Assembly (NCBI GenBank): GCA_035274845.1
Contig: DATENU010000009.1
Span: forward strand, 310,001-374,000
Source: Chthoniobacterales bacterium
Lineage (GTDB): Bacteria > Verrucomicrobiota > Verrucomicrobiia > Chthoniobacterales > UBA10450
Length of the DNA: 64,000 nucleotides
Direction: 5' to 3'
How positions within the stretch are numbered: position 1 is the stretch's first letter; each line of letters starts with the position of its first letter. The notes below the pieces were generated by a model. It made no database searches. It saw nothing but the letters and a program-made list of their open reading frames with translations, and was not told where the DNA came from. Below, piece after piece: positions 1-8,269 of this stretch. Made by a program: the position numbers and the translations under genes.

Positions 1-1
1 C

Positions 2-436
2 GTGGTCGACGAAATCTCGCCGGACACGGAGAACCGAAATATTGCCTGGAGCATTGGGACTTTACCGGTCTGTTACGGCGATCCTTCCATGCTCCGGCTT
101 GTCTTCGGGAATTTGATCTCGAACGCCGTGAAGTTCACCCGCCCCCGGCCTGCTTCTCAGATCGAGATCGGCTCGATCAATCATCAACCGAACGAGGTGA
201 TTGTTTTCATCAAAGACAACGGCGTCGGCTTCGACATGAAATATCGGGACAAGCTCTTTGGTGTTTTCCAGCGTCTTCATTCGCAGGAGGCATTCGAAGG
301 CACTGGTATCGGGCTCGCCACTGTCGAACGCGTGGTCCATCGGCACGGCGGCCGGGTCTGGGCGGAAAGCTCGGTCGATCACGGCGCCACCTTTTTTGTC
401 GCACTCCCTAAACCAGAAAGGTCACCCCATGACTAG
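2..436 (+). CDS. Sensor histidine kinase, C-terminal ATPase part (5' truncated by window edge)
   Basis: This is the C-terminal 144 residues of a histidine kinase whose N-terminus lies outside the window. It is an HATPase_c domain: the N box (NLISNAVKF) is near residue 37, the G1 box (DNGVGFD) near 72, and the G2 box (GTGIGLATV) near 100, followed by a GGRVWAES strand. The protein would autophosphorylate a His in the missing dimerisation domain using ATP. It is a close paralogue of the next gene: the two ATPase domains are nearly identical over about 130 residues, which points to tandem duplication. The coding frame is open to the window edge, so no start is assigned. Its stop overlaps the next start by 8 bases, which suggests translational coupling. 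Confidence 0.9.
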   Translation: MVDEISPDTENRNIAWSIGTLPVCYGDPSMLRLVFGNLISNAVKFTRPRPASQIEIGSINHQPNEVIVFIKDNGVGFDMKYRDKLFGVFQRLHSQEAFEGTGIGLATVERVVHRHGGRVWAESSVDHGATFFVALPKPERSPHD

Positions 437-1919
437 CAGCACCCAACTCCTGGCGTCACTCGAACAACTCGGCCCCCACGATCACTTCTGCTCCATCTAC
501 GAAAGCCCGGAGGAACATTACGCCGTCGCGATTCCCTTCATGCAGATGGGTCTCGAGCGTGGCGAAAAATGCATTTACATCGCCGGTGACGGCACGACGG
601 ACCACGTCCGCCAACGGATGGAGTCGGAAGGCATCGACGTCGAGCGGGCGACCGAATCCAACGCCCTGGTCGTGGCAGGGAAAGAGCAAGCATATCTGAA
701 GCATGGATCTTTTGATCCCGACTGGATGTTTAACTTTTGGAAGGAAGCCACCGATTCGGCGATGAGCGAGGGGTTCTCGGCGCTGCGCGTCACCGGCGAG
801 ACAGAGTGGGTGGTAAGAGGCGGCCAAGGGCTCGAGCGCTGGATGGAATACGAAAGCAAGTTAACCCATGCGCTCTTGGAAAATAACTGTTCTGCGCTCT
901 GCCAGTACAATCGACGCCATTTTCCACCGGATGTCATTCTCGACGTCATCCGCACCCATCCCGTGGTCGTTTACCGTGGCACGGTCTGCCGAAATTTTTT
1001 CTACGTTCCGGCTGACGAATTTCTGGGGACAAACGAAACCGAGCGTGAGGTGGAGAGGCTATTAACCAGTATCCGGGAACGCGAGGAGGTAGAGCACGCG
1101 CTCCGAGAACAACTCATTGAGCGCGAAAGAGCCGAAGAAGCTCTTCGCCGATCTCGAGATGAATTGGAGATGAAAGTAAAGGAACGAACTACGGAGTTGA
1201 GGAACACAAACGACGACCTGCAGTCGGTTAACAGGGAGCTGGAGGCATTCGCCTATTCCGTCTCTCACGATCTGCGCGCGCCTCTTCGGCATATCGCGGG
1301 GTTCACCGAGCTTTTGCAAAAACATTCCGACTCAGTCCTCGACGACAAAGGCCGGGGCCACATCGGAATGATTCGGACCGCCGCCAACCGGATGGATAAT
1401 CTGGTGGACGATCTTCTGGGTTTTTCCCGGATCGGCCGGGCCGAAACGCAAACAACAACCATCGATCTCGCGCAACTCGTGAACGAAGTCGTGAGCGAGA
1501 TCGCGCCGGACACCAAGGACCGTAACCTTGTCTGGCGTATCGGCAGTCTGCCGATTGGCTCCGGCGATCGTTCGATGTTGCGGCTGGTCTTCGTGAACCT
1601 CATTTCGAACGCGGTGAAATTCACTCGAACTCGCGATCAAGCCGAGATAGAAATTGGTTCGTTAGACCACGGGCCCGACAAGCTGGTGGTGTTCGTCAAA
1701 GATAACGGCGTCGGTTTCAATATGAAGTACCAGGAGAAGCTGTTCGGCGTCTTTCAACGGCTCCATTCCCAGGAAGCGTTCGAAGGCACCGGTATCGGGC
1801 TTGCCACTGTGCAGCGAATCATCCATCGGCACGGTGGGCGAGTCTGGGCTGAAGGTTCAATCAATGGCGGCGCCACCTTTTATGTCGCGCTGCCTAAAAG
1901 CGGAAAGACAAAAACATGA
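429..1919 (+). CDS. MEDS-domain sensor histidine kinase
   Basis: This 496-residue cytoplasmic histidine kinase has no membrane segment. Residues about 12-185 match the MEDS (DcmR-like) sensory domain, beginning around GPHDHFCSIYE. A charged coiled coil (about 200-265, rich in Arg/Glu) leads to a HisKA domain with the H box SHDLRAPL and an HATPase domain with NLISNAVKF, DNGVGF and GTGIGLATV. The ATG at 429 is chosen because the MEDS domain begins a few residues later; the longer reading from 258 would lie inside the preceding gene. It overlaps that gene by 8 bases and the following receiver gene by 4 (ATGA), so the block is probably one operon. The MEDS ligand is not known to me, so the input signal cannot be named. 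Confidence 0.9.
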   Translation: MTSSTQLLASLEQLGPHDHFCSIYESPEEHYAVAIPFMQMGLERGEKCIYIAGDGTTDHVRQRMESEGIDVERATESNALVVAGKEQAYLKHGSFDPDWMFNFWKEATDSAMSEGFSALRVTGETEWVVRGGQGLERWMEYESKLTHALLENNCSALCQYNRRHFPPDVILDVIRTHPVVVYRGTVCRNFFYVPADEFLGTNETEREVERLLTSIREREEVEHALREQLIERERAEEALRRSRDELEMKVKERTTELRNTNDDLQSVNRELEAFAYSVSHDLRAPLRHIAGFTELLQKHSDSVLDDKGRGHIGMIRTAANRMDNLVDDLLGFSRIGRAETQTTTIDLAQLVNEVVSEIAPDTKDRNLVWRIGSLPIGSGDRSMLRLVFVNLISNAVKFTRTRDQAEIEIGSLDHGPDKLVVFVKDNGVGFNMKYQEKLFGVFQRLHSQEAFEGTGIGLATVQRIIHRHGGRVWAEGSINGGATFYVALPKSGKTKT

Positions 1920-2368
1920 GCGACATAAAGCGGATATTGTTAGTGGAGGACGACCCAAAGGATGTCGAGCTCACTTTGACCGGGCTGGCGGAATACAATC
2001 TGGCTAACGAGGTCGTCGTAGCGCACGACGGAGAAGAGGCGCTCGATTATTTACATCGGCGGGGCGCTTACGAGAACCGAAGTAACGGGAATCCCGCCGT
2101 AGTGCTGCTCGACTTGAAGTTGCCCAAGATCAACGGCTTCGAGGTCCTCGAGAAGATCCGGGCCGATGAAAGCCTCAGGCTGCTCCCGGTGGTCGTGCTC
2201 ACTTCTTCGCACGAAGAGCGCGACCTGGTAGCCAGCTACAAGTTAGGTGTGAACGCCTATGTGGTGAAGCCAGTGGACTTCCATCAGTTCGTTAATGCGG
2301 TCAAAGAGCTCGGCGTGTTTTGGGCGGTGATCAACGAACCTCCTCCCGGCAGCATCAAGAAAAGCTAG
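1916..2368 (+). CDS. Single-domain response regulator (CheY/Rcp1-like)
   Basis: This is a 150-residue receiver domain with no output domain. The acidic pair is in VEDDPKD near residue 11, the phospho-acceptor Asp in VVLLDLKLPKINGFE near residue 63, the Thr/Ser switch in VLTSSHEE and the conserved Lys in YVVKPVDF. The inserted loop after helix 3 (HRRGAYENR) is typical of Rcp1-like phosphotransfer receivers, which often pair with bacteriophytochrome- or MEDS-type kinases. The start overlaps the stop of the kinase gene by 4 bases, so the kinase at 429-1919 is its likely partner. It probably relays phosphate or acts allosterically, because no DNA-binding domain is present. Confidence 0.93.
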   Translation: MSDIKRILLVEDDPKDVELTLTGLAEYNLANEVVVAHDGEEALDYLHRRGAYENRSNGNPAVVLLDLKLPKINGFEVLEKIRADESLRLLPVVVLTSSHEERDLVASYKLGVNAYVVKPVDFHQFVNAVKELGVFWAVINEPPPGSIKKS

Positions 2369-2373
2369 GAGCA

Positions 2374-5300
2374 ATGCACTCCCCGCTTCGAGTTCTGCAC
2401 CTGGAAGATAATAGCACCGACGCGGAATTGGTGCGGGCTACGCTCGAAGCGGAAGAGATCCAAAGCGAACTGACGAGGGTTGAAGCGGAGCCGGAGTTCG
2501 TTGCCGCGCTGAAGCCGGGGGACTTCGACATCATTCTGGCTGATTACACACTGCCGTCCTTTGATGGCTTGTCGGCGCTTAAGCTCGCGCAAGAACGCCT
2601 GCCCGATGTCCCCTTCATCTTTGTCTCAGGAACACTAGGCGAAGATGTCGCAATTGAAGCGCTCAAGACAGGCGCGACCGATTATATCTTAAAGACGCGC
2701 CTGACGAGACTGGGCCCAGCAGTCAAGCGTGCCTTAGGCGAAGCTCGGGAAAAAGCAGAACGTCAACGCGCCGAAGGGTTGCTGGCGGGAGAGAAACGGC
2801 TTTTGGAAATGGTAGCCAGAGGAGATTCGCTTCCTCGCACCTTGGATGAGTTATGCCGGCTCGTAGAAACGCAATGTCCGGGCGTGCTGGCATCGGTTCT
2901 GTTGATGGATCAAAATGGCAAACAACTGCGGCACGGCGCCGCGCCGAGTTTGCCGAAAACGTATGCCGACGCAATCGACGGAGCTTTCATCGGACCCCGC
3001 GTCGGCTCGTGCGGTACGGCGGCGGCGACCCGCCAACAAGTCATTGTCTCTGACATAGCGACCGATCCGCTTTGGGCGGATTTCCGCGACCTGGCCCTGG
3101 CACATTCGCTGAGAGCCTGCTGGTCCACGCCGATATTTTCCTCGGAAGAAAAAGTCCTGGGAACTTTCGCCTTCTACTATCGCGAGCCGCGCAGCCCCGC
3201 TCCGCGAGAGCAGGAGATTATCGAACAGATCACCCATATCGCCGGCGTCGCCATCCAACGTAAAAGCGCGGAGGAAGCGCTGCGGCGGAGCGAAGGATTT
3301 CTCGCCGACGGTCAGCGGATAAGCCACACCGGAAGCTGGAGCTGGAAGGTTTCCACCGGGGAAGTTACCTGGTCGGACGAGCACTTTCGCATCTTTGGCT
3401 TTGACCCTGAGAAGACCGAATCCTCTTTCCAGCTATTTCTGGAAACGGTTCATCCGGACGATCGCTCATTTATCCAGGAAGAGCTCGACAGAGCGACTCG
3501 CGAAAAGAGCGGTTTCAACGTGGAATTTCGGATCGCGCTTGCGGATGGCTCGATCAAGCATGTCCAGGGTGTAGGCCGACCTAATCTCGGGAAATCTGGC
3601 GAAGTCGAATTTTATATTGGCACGACCGCGGACATCACCGAGCGCAAGCGAGGCGAAGCGCTCTTCGCAGGAGAAAAGCGTCTCCTTGAAATGATCGCCA
3701 CCGGCGCTGCCCTGAGCGAGATTCTGAAAACGCTCTGTCTGATTATCGAAGAGTACCGAAGCGGCACCCTAGCTTCGATCTTATTGCTTCAGTCCGATGG
3801 TCTCCATCTGGATTCCGTGGCGGGACCGAGCCTTCCCAAGGCGTGGACGCGGCAGATGGAAAAGTTGCCGATCGGACCATGCGCCGGTTCTTGCGGCACA
3901 GCCGCGTATCGCGGAACGCCTGTCATCGTTTCCGACATTGCGACCGATCCGCTTTGGGAATTGCCGGAGCATCGTGAGTCAGCCCTAAGACATGGGTTCC
4001 GAGCTTCCTGGTCGAATCCAATTCTTTCTTCCAAGGGAAAGGTCCTGGGAACGTTTTGCATTTATCATCGTGAAACGCGAAGTCCGAGCTCGCACGACCT
4101 CGAGCTGATGGAAAAGGCAACGGACCTGGCCCGAGTGGCGATCGAGCGCGATCGAGCGGAGGAGGCGCTGCGGAACAGCGAGGAGAAGTATCGGGATCTT
4201 ATTAACGCTTCCCCCGATGCTATCTTCGTCACCGACCTGGAAGGCAAACTTGCGTTGTTGAATCCAGCCGGCGTCGAGCTGATCGGCCGTCCGGAAGAGG
4301 AATTGATCGGCAGTTTGATGATCGACACCTATGTCCCGGAAGAGCTCCATCTCGCGGAGCGACGAACCGCGTTACTGGAAACGGGAGGGTCGCTGCGTTA
4401 CGAGCGAAAATTCGTGCGCGGCAATGGCGAGGTGATTCCGGTCGACGTCTCGGTTTCATCGCTGCACGGGAAATATTTCCAGGCGGTGATTAGAGATATC
4501 AGCGAGCGCAAGCGGGCAGAAGAAGCGTTGCGCGCTTCCGAACAAGTCGCCCGCGGACAAGTCGAGGCCCTGACCTACAGCCTCGACGTGCTCGCGACCG
4601 CACCAGCGCCGGACAAGTTCCTTGGACAAATGCTGAGCACAATCGGCCGTCTGCTGGATGCGCAAAGTGTGGTTCTTTGGTTGATAAGCGACGCGACTGA
4701 TTCGCTCGATTTTCGTGCGCTGGCGCAGGGCGCAAAACTCGCCAGTGCCGATCCGGAGCATCCGTTCGTTAAAGACCCTTCAGCCTGGAAAACCGATAAG
4801 CTGATGCAGGAAGCGATTTTCACGGCGGCGCCGGTCATTTGCGAAGACGTCGAGCATGATCCGCGGGTTTCTCCCGAACTCCGGAAATTTTTCTCGTCCC
4901 GAGGAACGAAAAAGCATCTGACTATTCCGACGCTCGTGGCGGGGCGCGTTAGAGGGTTTATTGGGGTCCGTCACGATGCTCGGCCGCGCTATCGGCCGGA
5001 AGAGATCGAACTGGCCCAAGCCCTCGCTCACCAGGCCATGCTGGCCATTCAACTTACCGACTTGGCCGAGCAAGGCCGGCGGGCGGCCATCCTCGGAGAA
5101 CGAAATAGAATGGCGCGCGACATCCACGACACCCTCGCGCAGGGGTTCACCGGAGTGATCGTGCAATTGGAAGCGGTGGCCGATGCTATCTCGAGCAGCG
5201 ATCATAAAGAGGCGGAGAACTATCTTCGTCGTGCCAGCGAATTGGCGCGGCAAAGTCTCAATGAAGCGCGCCGTTCGGTTCACGCCCTGCGCCCGGAAGC

Positions 5301-5709
5301 GCTGCGAGACGCCAACTTCTGGGACGCGCTCAAGGGCATTATCAAGAACACAACCGCCGGCAACGCAATTTGTACCAGGACGAAATTGCGTGGAAAATTG
5401 CCGGATCTTCCCAGCGACTGGCAGCAAAACCTGATGCATATCGGCCAGGAAGCTCTCACCAACACGCTGAAGTACGCGCACGCCGACAATTTTGAAACTC
5501 ATTTGGCCTGCAGTGACAAGGAGCTGCGTCTGCAATTCAAGGACGATGGCGCTGGATTCAGGTTGAAAGAAGGACATGACGGTTTTGGCCTGGCCGGAAT
5601 GCGCGAGCGCGTCGAGCAAATGGGTGGAGAATTGAAAATCACGAGTGCCCGCGGCAAGGGCACCATGGTCAGCGTAATTTTGCCGTTGAACGGAGAATCG
5701 AAGTCATGA
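2374..5709 (+). CDS. Hybrid REC-GAF-PAS-GAF-PAS-GAF histidine kinase (HisKA_3 / NarX type)
   Basis: This is a 1111-residue soluble kinase. In order it has a receiver (1-125, acceptor in ILADYTLPSFDG), GAF1 (about 144-300), PAS_3 (305-425), GAF2 (432-590), PAS (600-725), GAF3 (735-900), HisKA_3 with the catalytic His in MARDIHDTLAQGF (near 916), and HATPase_c with QEALTNTLKYA (near 1022) and GFGLAGMRERV. GAF1 and GAF2 share long stretches (SCGTAA, IVSDIATDPLW), which indicates an internal duplication of the GAF-PAS unit. The ATG at 2374 follows a TAGGAG ribosome site 5 bases upstream. The 4-base overlap with the NarL-type gene downstream makes that regulator the obvious cognate target. The receiver at its N-terminus could accept phosphate from the upstream proteins. 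Confidence 0.93.
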   Translation: MHSPLRVLHLEDNSTDAELVRATLEAEEIQSELTRVEAEPEFVAALKPGDFDIILADYTLPSFDGLSALKLAQERLPDVPFIFVSGTLGEDVAIEALKTGATDYILKTRLTRLGPAVKRALGEAREKAERQRAEGLLAGEKRLLEMVARGDSLPRTLDELCRLVETQCPGVLASVLLMDQNGKQLRHGAAPSLPKTYADAIDGAFIGPRVGSCGTAAATRQQVIVSDIATDPLWADFRDLALAHSLRACWSTPIFSSEEKVLGTFAFYYREPRSPAPREQEIIEQITHIAGVAIQRKSAEEALRRSEGFLADGQRISHTGSWSWKVSTGEVTWSDEHFRIFGFDPEKTESSFQLFLETVHPDDRSFIQEELDRATREKSGFNVEFRIALADGSIKHVQGVGRPNLGKSGEVEFYIGTTADITERKRGEALFAGEKRLLEMIATGAALSEILKTLCLIIEEYRSGTLASILLLQSDGLHLDSVAGPSLPKAWTRQMEKLPIGPCAGSCGTAAYRGTPVIVSDIATDPLWELPEHRESALRHGFRASWSNPILSSKGKVLGTFCIYHRETRSPSSHDLELMEKATDLARVAIERDRAEEALRNSEEKYRDLINASPDAIFVTDLEGKLALLNPAGVELIGRPEEELIGSLMIDTYVPEELHLAERRTALLETGGSLRYERKFVRGNGEVIPVDVSVSSLHGKYFQAVIRDISERKRAEEALRASEQVARGQVEALTYSLDVLATAPAPDKFLGQMLSTIGRLLDAQSVVLWLISDATDSLDFRALAQGAKLASADPEHPFVKDPSAWKTDKLMQEAIFTAAPVICEDVEHDPRVSPELRKFFSSRGTKKHLTIPTLVAGRVRGFIGVRHDARPRYRPEEIELAQALAHQAMLAIQLTDLAEQGRRAAILGERNRMARDIHDTLAQGFTGVIVQLEAVADAISSSDHKEAENYLRRASELARQSLNEARRSVHALRPEALRDANFWDALKGIIKNTTAGNAICTRTKLRGKLPDLPSDWQQNLMHIGQEALTNTLKYAHADNFETHLACSDKELRLQFKDDGAGFRLKEGHDGFGLAGMRERVEQMGGELKITSARGKGTMVSVILPLNGESKS

Positions 5710-6422
5710 AATCCAAAACCAAAGCGACGGCAAAGTCTAACAAGTCCGCCCGAAAACCAAAGGTTGCGGCAAAGAAAACGGCGAAGACGGCAGCGCCGGA
5801 AAAATCGCGGATCGGCGTGCTCATCGCGGACGACCACAGCGTCGTGCGCGAAGGCCTTGCTTCACTGATCGGGCGGCGAGCCGATATGACGGTCATCGCG
5901 GAAGCAGCCAATGGACGCGAGGCTGTCGATATCTGGAAAGAACACCGGCCCGATGTAACGCTGCTCGATCTGCGGATGCCGGAGGTTGATGGAGTCGGCG
6001 CCATTCGAGAGATCCGGGCGGAAGATGAGAAGGCGCGAATCATCGTCCTTACCACGTTCGACGGCGATGAAGACATCTTTCGCGCTATTCAGGCTGGCGC
6101 GAAAGGTTATCTGCTGAAGGACGTGCCTCGCGAAGCGCTGATGGATTGCATCCGCCGCGTCAACGCCGGCGAGACTTGTGTCCCCGTCCATCTTGCGGCA
6201 AAGCTGGCCCAGCGCGTGAGCGGTGAAGCTTTGAGCGCGCGCGAGATCGACGTCCTCAAACTCATGGCGCAGGGAAAGAGCAACAAGGAGATTGGTTCAG
6301 CGCTCTTTATCAGCGAAGGCACCGTGAAGTCGCACGTCAAAGGAATCTTCGCCAAGATGAATGTGATCAGCCGCACCGAAGCTGTTGCTAACGCGACGCG
6401 ACGCGGCTTGATTCAGTTGTAG
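5706..6422 (+). CDS. NarL/FixJ-family response regulator with basic Lys/Ala-rich tail
   Basis: This is a 238-residue DNA-binding regulator. The receiver occupies about 38-155 (IADDHSVVREG acidic pair, acceptor Asp in TLLDLRMPEVDG, Lys in GYLLKDVP), and a LuxR-type helix-turn-helix lies at about 172-235 (LSAREIDVLKLMAQG, ISEGTVKSHVKGI). The first 35 or so residues are unusual: they consist almost only of Lys, Ala, Thr, Ser and Pro with repeated KKTAKT and KPKVAAK elements, like a histone-H1-type tail. Such a tail would add non-specific DNA affinity. The gene overlaps the hybrid kinase gene by 4 bases (ATGA), so the pair is a NarX/NarL-like system. It probably controls an unlinked or local regulon. 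Confidence 0.93.
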   Translation: MKSKTKATAKSNKSARKPKVAAKKTAKTAAPEKSRIGVLIADDHSVVREGLASLIGRRADMTVIAEAANGREAVDIWKEHRPDVTLLDLRMPEVDGVGAIREIRAEDEKARIIVLTTFDGDEDIFRAIQAGAKGYLLKDVPREALMDCIRRVNAGETCVPVHLAAKLAQRVSGEALSAREIDVLKLMAQGKSNKEIGSALFISEGTVKSHVKGIFAKMNVISRTEAVANATRRGLIQL

Positions 6423-6474
6423 GAGCGCGCCCCTCGCCACAACATCTCGCTCTTCCGATTGCACCAACCTGCCT

Positions 6475-6543
6475 CTCTCTCATTGGAGGGACGCGTATGT
6501 GCATCCGATGAGAGACCACAAGATCATACGCCTGAGTAGAGGC
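6475..6543 (+). promoter_or_regulatory. Recurrent leader element, copy 1 (diverged)
   Basis: This is a diverged copy of the family described under findings. The hairpin position reads CTCTCATTGGAGGGA, followed by exactly 28 bases, then AAGATC (6520), exactly 7 bases, then TGAGTAGAGGC. The spacing, not the sequence, is what identifies it. It ends about 30 bases before the start of the peptidoglycan-binding protein at 6574. Confidence 0.5.
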
Positions 6544-6573
6544 ACTCCCGACCTCGCAGGGATAGCATGAGGA

Positions 6574-6879
6574 ATGAAAAACAGTATCATACTAAGTATC
6601 GCCATTGCCGCCCTCGCCCTAACTGTCCCGGCCGATCGCGCCGGTGCTGCGGGCGACGACCGTTATCAGCAGGATGCGGGTTATGGGTCGTTAACGGCCA
6701 ACGAACTTACCCAAAAGGTTCAGCTCGCCCTGGAAAAGAGGGGTTACTACACCGAAAACGACGAAGGAAGGTTTACCAGGGAAACACGAGCGGCTGTGCG
6801 TCGTTTCCAGAGGGACAATAACCTGCGCGAAACAGGCACGATTACCCCGGACTTGCTCCGCGCCCTCGGCATCGCTTGA
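6574..6879 (+). CDS. Small exported peptidoglycan-binding-domain protein
   Basis: This is a 101-residue protein: a signal peptide (about 1-25, ending near AGAAG), a short linker, and a single PG_binding_1 domain (about 42-100) with the typical QLALEKRGYY, GRFTRETRAAVRRFQ and TGTITPDLL elements. The domain is the usual three-helix wall-binding fold of periplasmic amidases and related proteins, but no catalytic domain is fused to it, so it would act as a wall-binding or lattice protein. The ATG at 6574 lies in a weak ribosome-site context (ATAGCATGAGGAATG). It sits behind the diverged leader element at 6475-6543, like the two larger proteins with the same domain at 33254 and 35871. Confidence 0.85.
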   Translation: MKNSIILSIAIAALALTVPADRAGAAGDDRYQQDAGYGSLTANELTQKVQLALEKRGYYTENDEGRFTRETRAAVRRFQRDNNLRETGTITPDLLRALGIA

Positions 6880-6904
6880 GGCAATAGTAGAATCGGCTCG
6901 GTTA

Positions 6905-6970
6905 CCTCGAAAGAGGGTATGGCAATGAGCTCCTAGGTGGCATTGAAAAACCTCCCGACCGCGCCGTCGC
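6905..6970 (+). promoter_or_regulatory. Recurrent leader element, copy 2
   Basis: CCTCGAAAGAGGG forms a 4-bp hairpin with a GAAA loop. It is followed by about 28 variable bases, AAAACC (6947-6952), exactly 7 bases, and CGCGCCGTCGC (6960-6970). It stands about 30 bases before the start of the membrane-fusion protein of the first RND efflux operon and about 25 bases after the preceding stop codon. Confidence 0.75.
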
Positions 6971-7000
6971 TGCCCGCCAAACCCGAGCGCAGCTTTGTCC

Positions 7001-8269
7001 ATGAAAGCCACACGGCCATTCTCCGGGACTTTCAATTTCCTAACCGGCCATTTGCGGACCCTAAAAGTTTCCCGGCGGACAATCTTCGTGATTGCCGCCG
7101 TTCTTATCCTCCTGGTCGGGTGGTGGAGCTGTTCTCACGGTAGTTCGTCCAATTCATCTCGAGACAACGCGGCGAGTGCATCGTCGGAACGACGTGGTAG
7201 CGGGCCTGCCGGCGGCGGTCCGGTCCCAGTGGTGGCGGGGAAATCCGAGCAAAAGGATGTGCCGATTTATCTCGATGGCCTAGGCACGGTGCAGGCCTTC
7301 AACACCGTGACGGTTCACACCCGCGTCGATGGCCAGCTAGACAAAGTTCTTTTTGTCGAAGGCCAGGACGTGAAAGCGGGCGATCTCCTGGCGGTGATCG
7401 ATCCGCGGCCGTTCCAGGCAGCGCTTGATCAGGCAGTCGCAAAAAAAGCGCAGGACGAAGCGCAACTGGCCAACGCCAAAGTCACGCTCCAGCGCAACAC
7501 GGATCTGTTGAACAAGAAGGTGATCGACCAACAGGACTTCGATACCTCCAAATATCTGGGCGATCAATTCGTGGCTGCAGTCCAGGCGGATCAGGCGGCC
7601 ATCGAGGCCGCGAAGACCCAGCTTGATTACACTCAGATCAAGTCGCCAATCGACGGACGGACTGGCGTTCGCCTGGTCGACGGCGGCAACATCGTCCACG
7701 CCGCCGATCCAACCGGCATTGTTGTTATCACGCAGATGCATCCGATTTCGGTGGTGTTCACGTTGCCGGAACAAAATCTCCAACCGATTTTGAACTCGGG
7801 CGGCGCTGACGGCGGACTGCACGTTTCCGCCCTTGATCGCGGCAACACGACGGCGCTCGACGAAGGATCTCTCGCCGTTGTCGATAATCAGATCGATCAG
7901 GCGACCGGCACGGTGAGGTTGAAGGCGACCTTTCCGAATGAGCAGCTAAAACTTTGGCCGGGAAAATTTGTGAACGCGCGTTTGATTTTGACGACGCGCA
8001 AAGACGCCATCGTTGTGCCCGCGAGCGTGGTCCAGCGCGGGCCGCAGGGAACGTATGCGTATGTAATCAAGCCGGACAAATCCGTCGAAATGCGGGCGAT
8101 CAAAGTGGGGCAGGTCGAAGCGAACCTGGCGTTGATTGAGGAAGGATTGAAAGCCGGCGAGCAGGTGGTGGTTGACGGGCAATACAAACTTCAACCGGGC
8201 GCGCATGTCGAGGTGGCGGCTCCGCAGCCGCAACCGTCGCCCGACCCGGCGAGGTTGGCGGAATCGTGA
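7001..8269 (+). CDS. RND efflux periplasmic adaptor (membrane fusion protein, MdtA/AcrA-like)
   Basis: This 422-residue adaptor links an inner-membrane RND pump to an outer-membrane channel. A basic N-terminus is followed by one membrane anchor (about 27-45, IFVIAAVLILLVGWW). The split lipoyl/barrel-sandwich domain (GQLDKVLFVEGQDVKAGD and the QIKSPIDGRTGVR half) flanks an alpha-helical hairpin rich in Ala/Gln, and a beta-barrel and membrane-proximal domain follow. ATG 7001 is preferred over an in-frame TTG two codons upstream. The stop overlaps the GTG start of the first pump gene by 4 bases, which gives an mdtABC-like order. It lies directly behind leader element copy 2. No TolC-type gene is present nearby. 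Confidence 0.9.
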   Translation: MKATRPFSGTFNFLTGHLRTLKVSRRTIFVIAAVLILLVGWWSCSHGSSSNSSRDNAASASSERRGSGPAGGGPVPVVAGKSEQKDVPIYLDGLGTVQAFNTVTVHTRVDGQLDKVLFVEGQDVKAGDLLAVIDPRPFQAALDQAVAKKAQDEAQLANAKVTLQRNTDLLNKKVIDQQDFDTSKYLGDQFVAAVQADQAAIEAAKTQLDYTQIKSPIDGRTGVRLVDGGNIVHAADPTGIVVITQMHPISVVFTLPEQNLQPILNSGGADGGLHVSALDRGNTTALDEGSLAVVDNQIDQATGTVRLKATFPNEQLKLWPGKFVNARLILTTRKDAIVVPASVVQRGPQGTYAYVIKPDKSVEMRAIKVGQVEANLALIEEGLKAGEQVVVDGQYKLQPGAHVEVAAPQPQPSPDPARLAES

